Part shown: positions 13,972-14,376 of the stretch, in pieces
How the letters are laid out: the number at the start of each line of letters is the position of its first letter
How positions within the stretch are numbered: the stretch's first letter is position 1
Assembly (NCBI GenBank): GCA_030836325.1
Contig: JAURQC010000076.1
Location: 1 to 14,376, forward strand
Reading direction: 5' to 3'
DNA from: Candidatus Nanopelagicales bacterium
GTDB taxonomy: Bacteria > Actinomycetota > Actinomycetes > S36-B12
DNA length: 14,376 bases
Program-made: the position numbers and the translations under genes
The notes under the pieces: model-generated
Told to the model about the DNA's origin: nothing
The model's database searches: none
What the model saw: only the letters and a program-made list of their open reading frames with translations

Positions 13972-14253
13972 CTACTCTCGCGGAGCGTCCTGGCTGGGAT
14001 TCACGTCGTACTCGACGATCGTGGCTCGGATACGCGCACGCAGAGTCTCCGGGGCCGCAGCCTGGGACGTTGCACGAACCACGAGTGCCTGAACACGACG
14101 CACCATCTGCTCCTCACGCTCGCACGGCGGACACTCGCTCATATGAATGGCGATGAGTCGGTACTCCTCTGCACCGACTTCTCCATCGATGTAGGAACTC
14201 AACGAGGCGACGACCTGGGTACAGGGGGTGGCGTGTGGGCGTCCGCAACTCAT
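13972..14253 (-). CDS. rsrA: Zinc anti-sigma factor RsrA/RshA (mycothiol-system redox switch)
   Basis: A 93-residue ZAS-family anti-sigma factor. Under reducing conditions it holds its sigma partner inactive; disulfide stress oxidises cysteines, releases zinc and frees sigma. The key residues sit exactly where RsrA of Streptomyces has them: C11, H37, C41 and C44 (HMSECPPC, the H-x3-C-x2-C motif), with C3 in the opening MSCGRPH. The C-terminal tail is acidic. ATG 14253 overlaps the sigma gene stop by 4 nt (ATGA), and GGAGGTGATC just upstream is a near-perfect complement of the 16S tail, so it should be well translated and coupled to sigma synthesis. Confidence 0.93.
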   Translation of the reverse strand: MSCGRPHATPCTQVVASLSSYIDGEVGAEEYRLIAIHMSECPPCEREEQMVRRVQALVVRATSQAAAPETLRARIRATIVEYDVNPSQDAPRE

Positions 14254-14375
14254 GCGCGATCACCTCCATCCCTAACAGGCGCGTCCTCTAACAGGCCACG
14301 TTCTTTCGCATAATCAGCCAACAATTCACGTAACGCTTTTCTTCCCCGCGATAGCCGGGACATGACCGTGCCCAC
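14250..14375 (-). CDS. sigR: SigR/SigH-type ECF sigma factor, C-terminal end (rest outside window)
   Basis: This frame is open from the window edge and encodes the last 41 residues. The sequence VGTVMSRLSRGRKALRELLADYA is the end of sigma region 4.2, where the recognition helix contacts the -35 element (compare the usual GTVMSRLHRGR). The tail KERGLLEDAPVRDGGDRA is variable. The stop TGA (14250-14252) overlaps the rsrA ATG in ATGA. The pairing with a zinc anti-sigma gene and the TB7.3/pdtaS/whiB1 context support a SigR/SigH oxidative-stress sigma factor; the identity rests on only 41 residues plus context. Confidence 0.85.
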   Translation of the reverse strand: MGTVMSRLSRGRKALRELLADYAKERGLLEDAPVRDGGDRA

Positions 14376-14376
14376 C

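Overview
The window is typical actinobacterial chromosome: GC-rich and densely packed, with a WhiB1-type iron-sulfur regulator, a PdtaS-type histidine kinase, a TB7.3-like biotinyl protein and a SigR/RsrA (SigH/RshA) pair. GTG starts are frequent, and several starts sit about 7-8 nt behind a TANNNT -10 box, as in actinobacterial leaderless genes. The order whiB1 - pdtaS - TB7.3 - rsrA - sigR recalls the M. tuberculosis Rv3219-Rv3223c neighbourhood, here with two extra genes inserted. I cannot name a genus. I saw no tRNA, rRNA, CRISPR array, transposase or integrase.

Left part (1-2210, + strand): the 3' end of a glycogen debranching enzyme gene (glgX), an aldo/keto reductase with an intact D-Y-K-H tetrad, and a 68-residue conserved actinobacterial protein of unknown role.

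Centre-left (2211-8020, + strand), the most interesting part: a cobalamin riboswitch followed by a terminator-like hairpin heads a five-gene operon. The genes encode a secreted alpha/alpha-barrel protein with prenyltransferase/squalene-cyclase-type repeats, a C-terminally membrane-anchored SCO2322-type protein, an ECF transporter T protein, a fused double ECF ATPase and an ECF substrate-binding S protein. All four junctions are 4-nt start/stop overlaps (GTGA, GTGA, ATGA, ATGA), so the five proteins are probably made together. I infer a vitamin B12 (or corrinoid) importer. The two exported proteins resemble the alpha and beta domains of animal intrinsic factor/transcobalamin split into separate polypeptides, which would give an ECF importer its own extracellular capture module.

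Centre-right (8028-9951): a small four-helix membrane protein on the - strand diverges from a diacylglycerol-kinase-family lipid kinase; then comes whiB1, preceded by a GTGA-N6-TCAC palindrome that looks like a CRP-family site.

Right part (9991-14376): pdtaS (- strand) and an IlvG-like thiamine-diphosphate enzyme (+ strand) diverge from a 23-bp gap in which two predicted -10 boxes share the same TA dinucleotide. On the - strand, reading inward from the right edge, lie the end of a SigR/SigH-type sigma factor gene, its zinc anti-sigma factor (4-nt overlap), a TB7.3-like biotinyl carrier protein and an FlK-like hotdog thioesterase.
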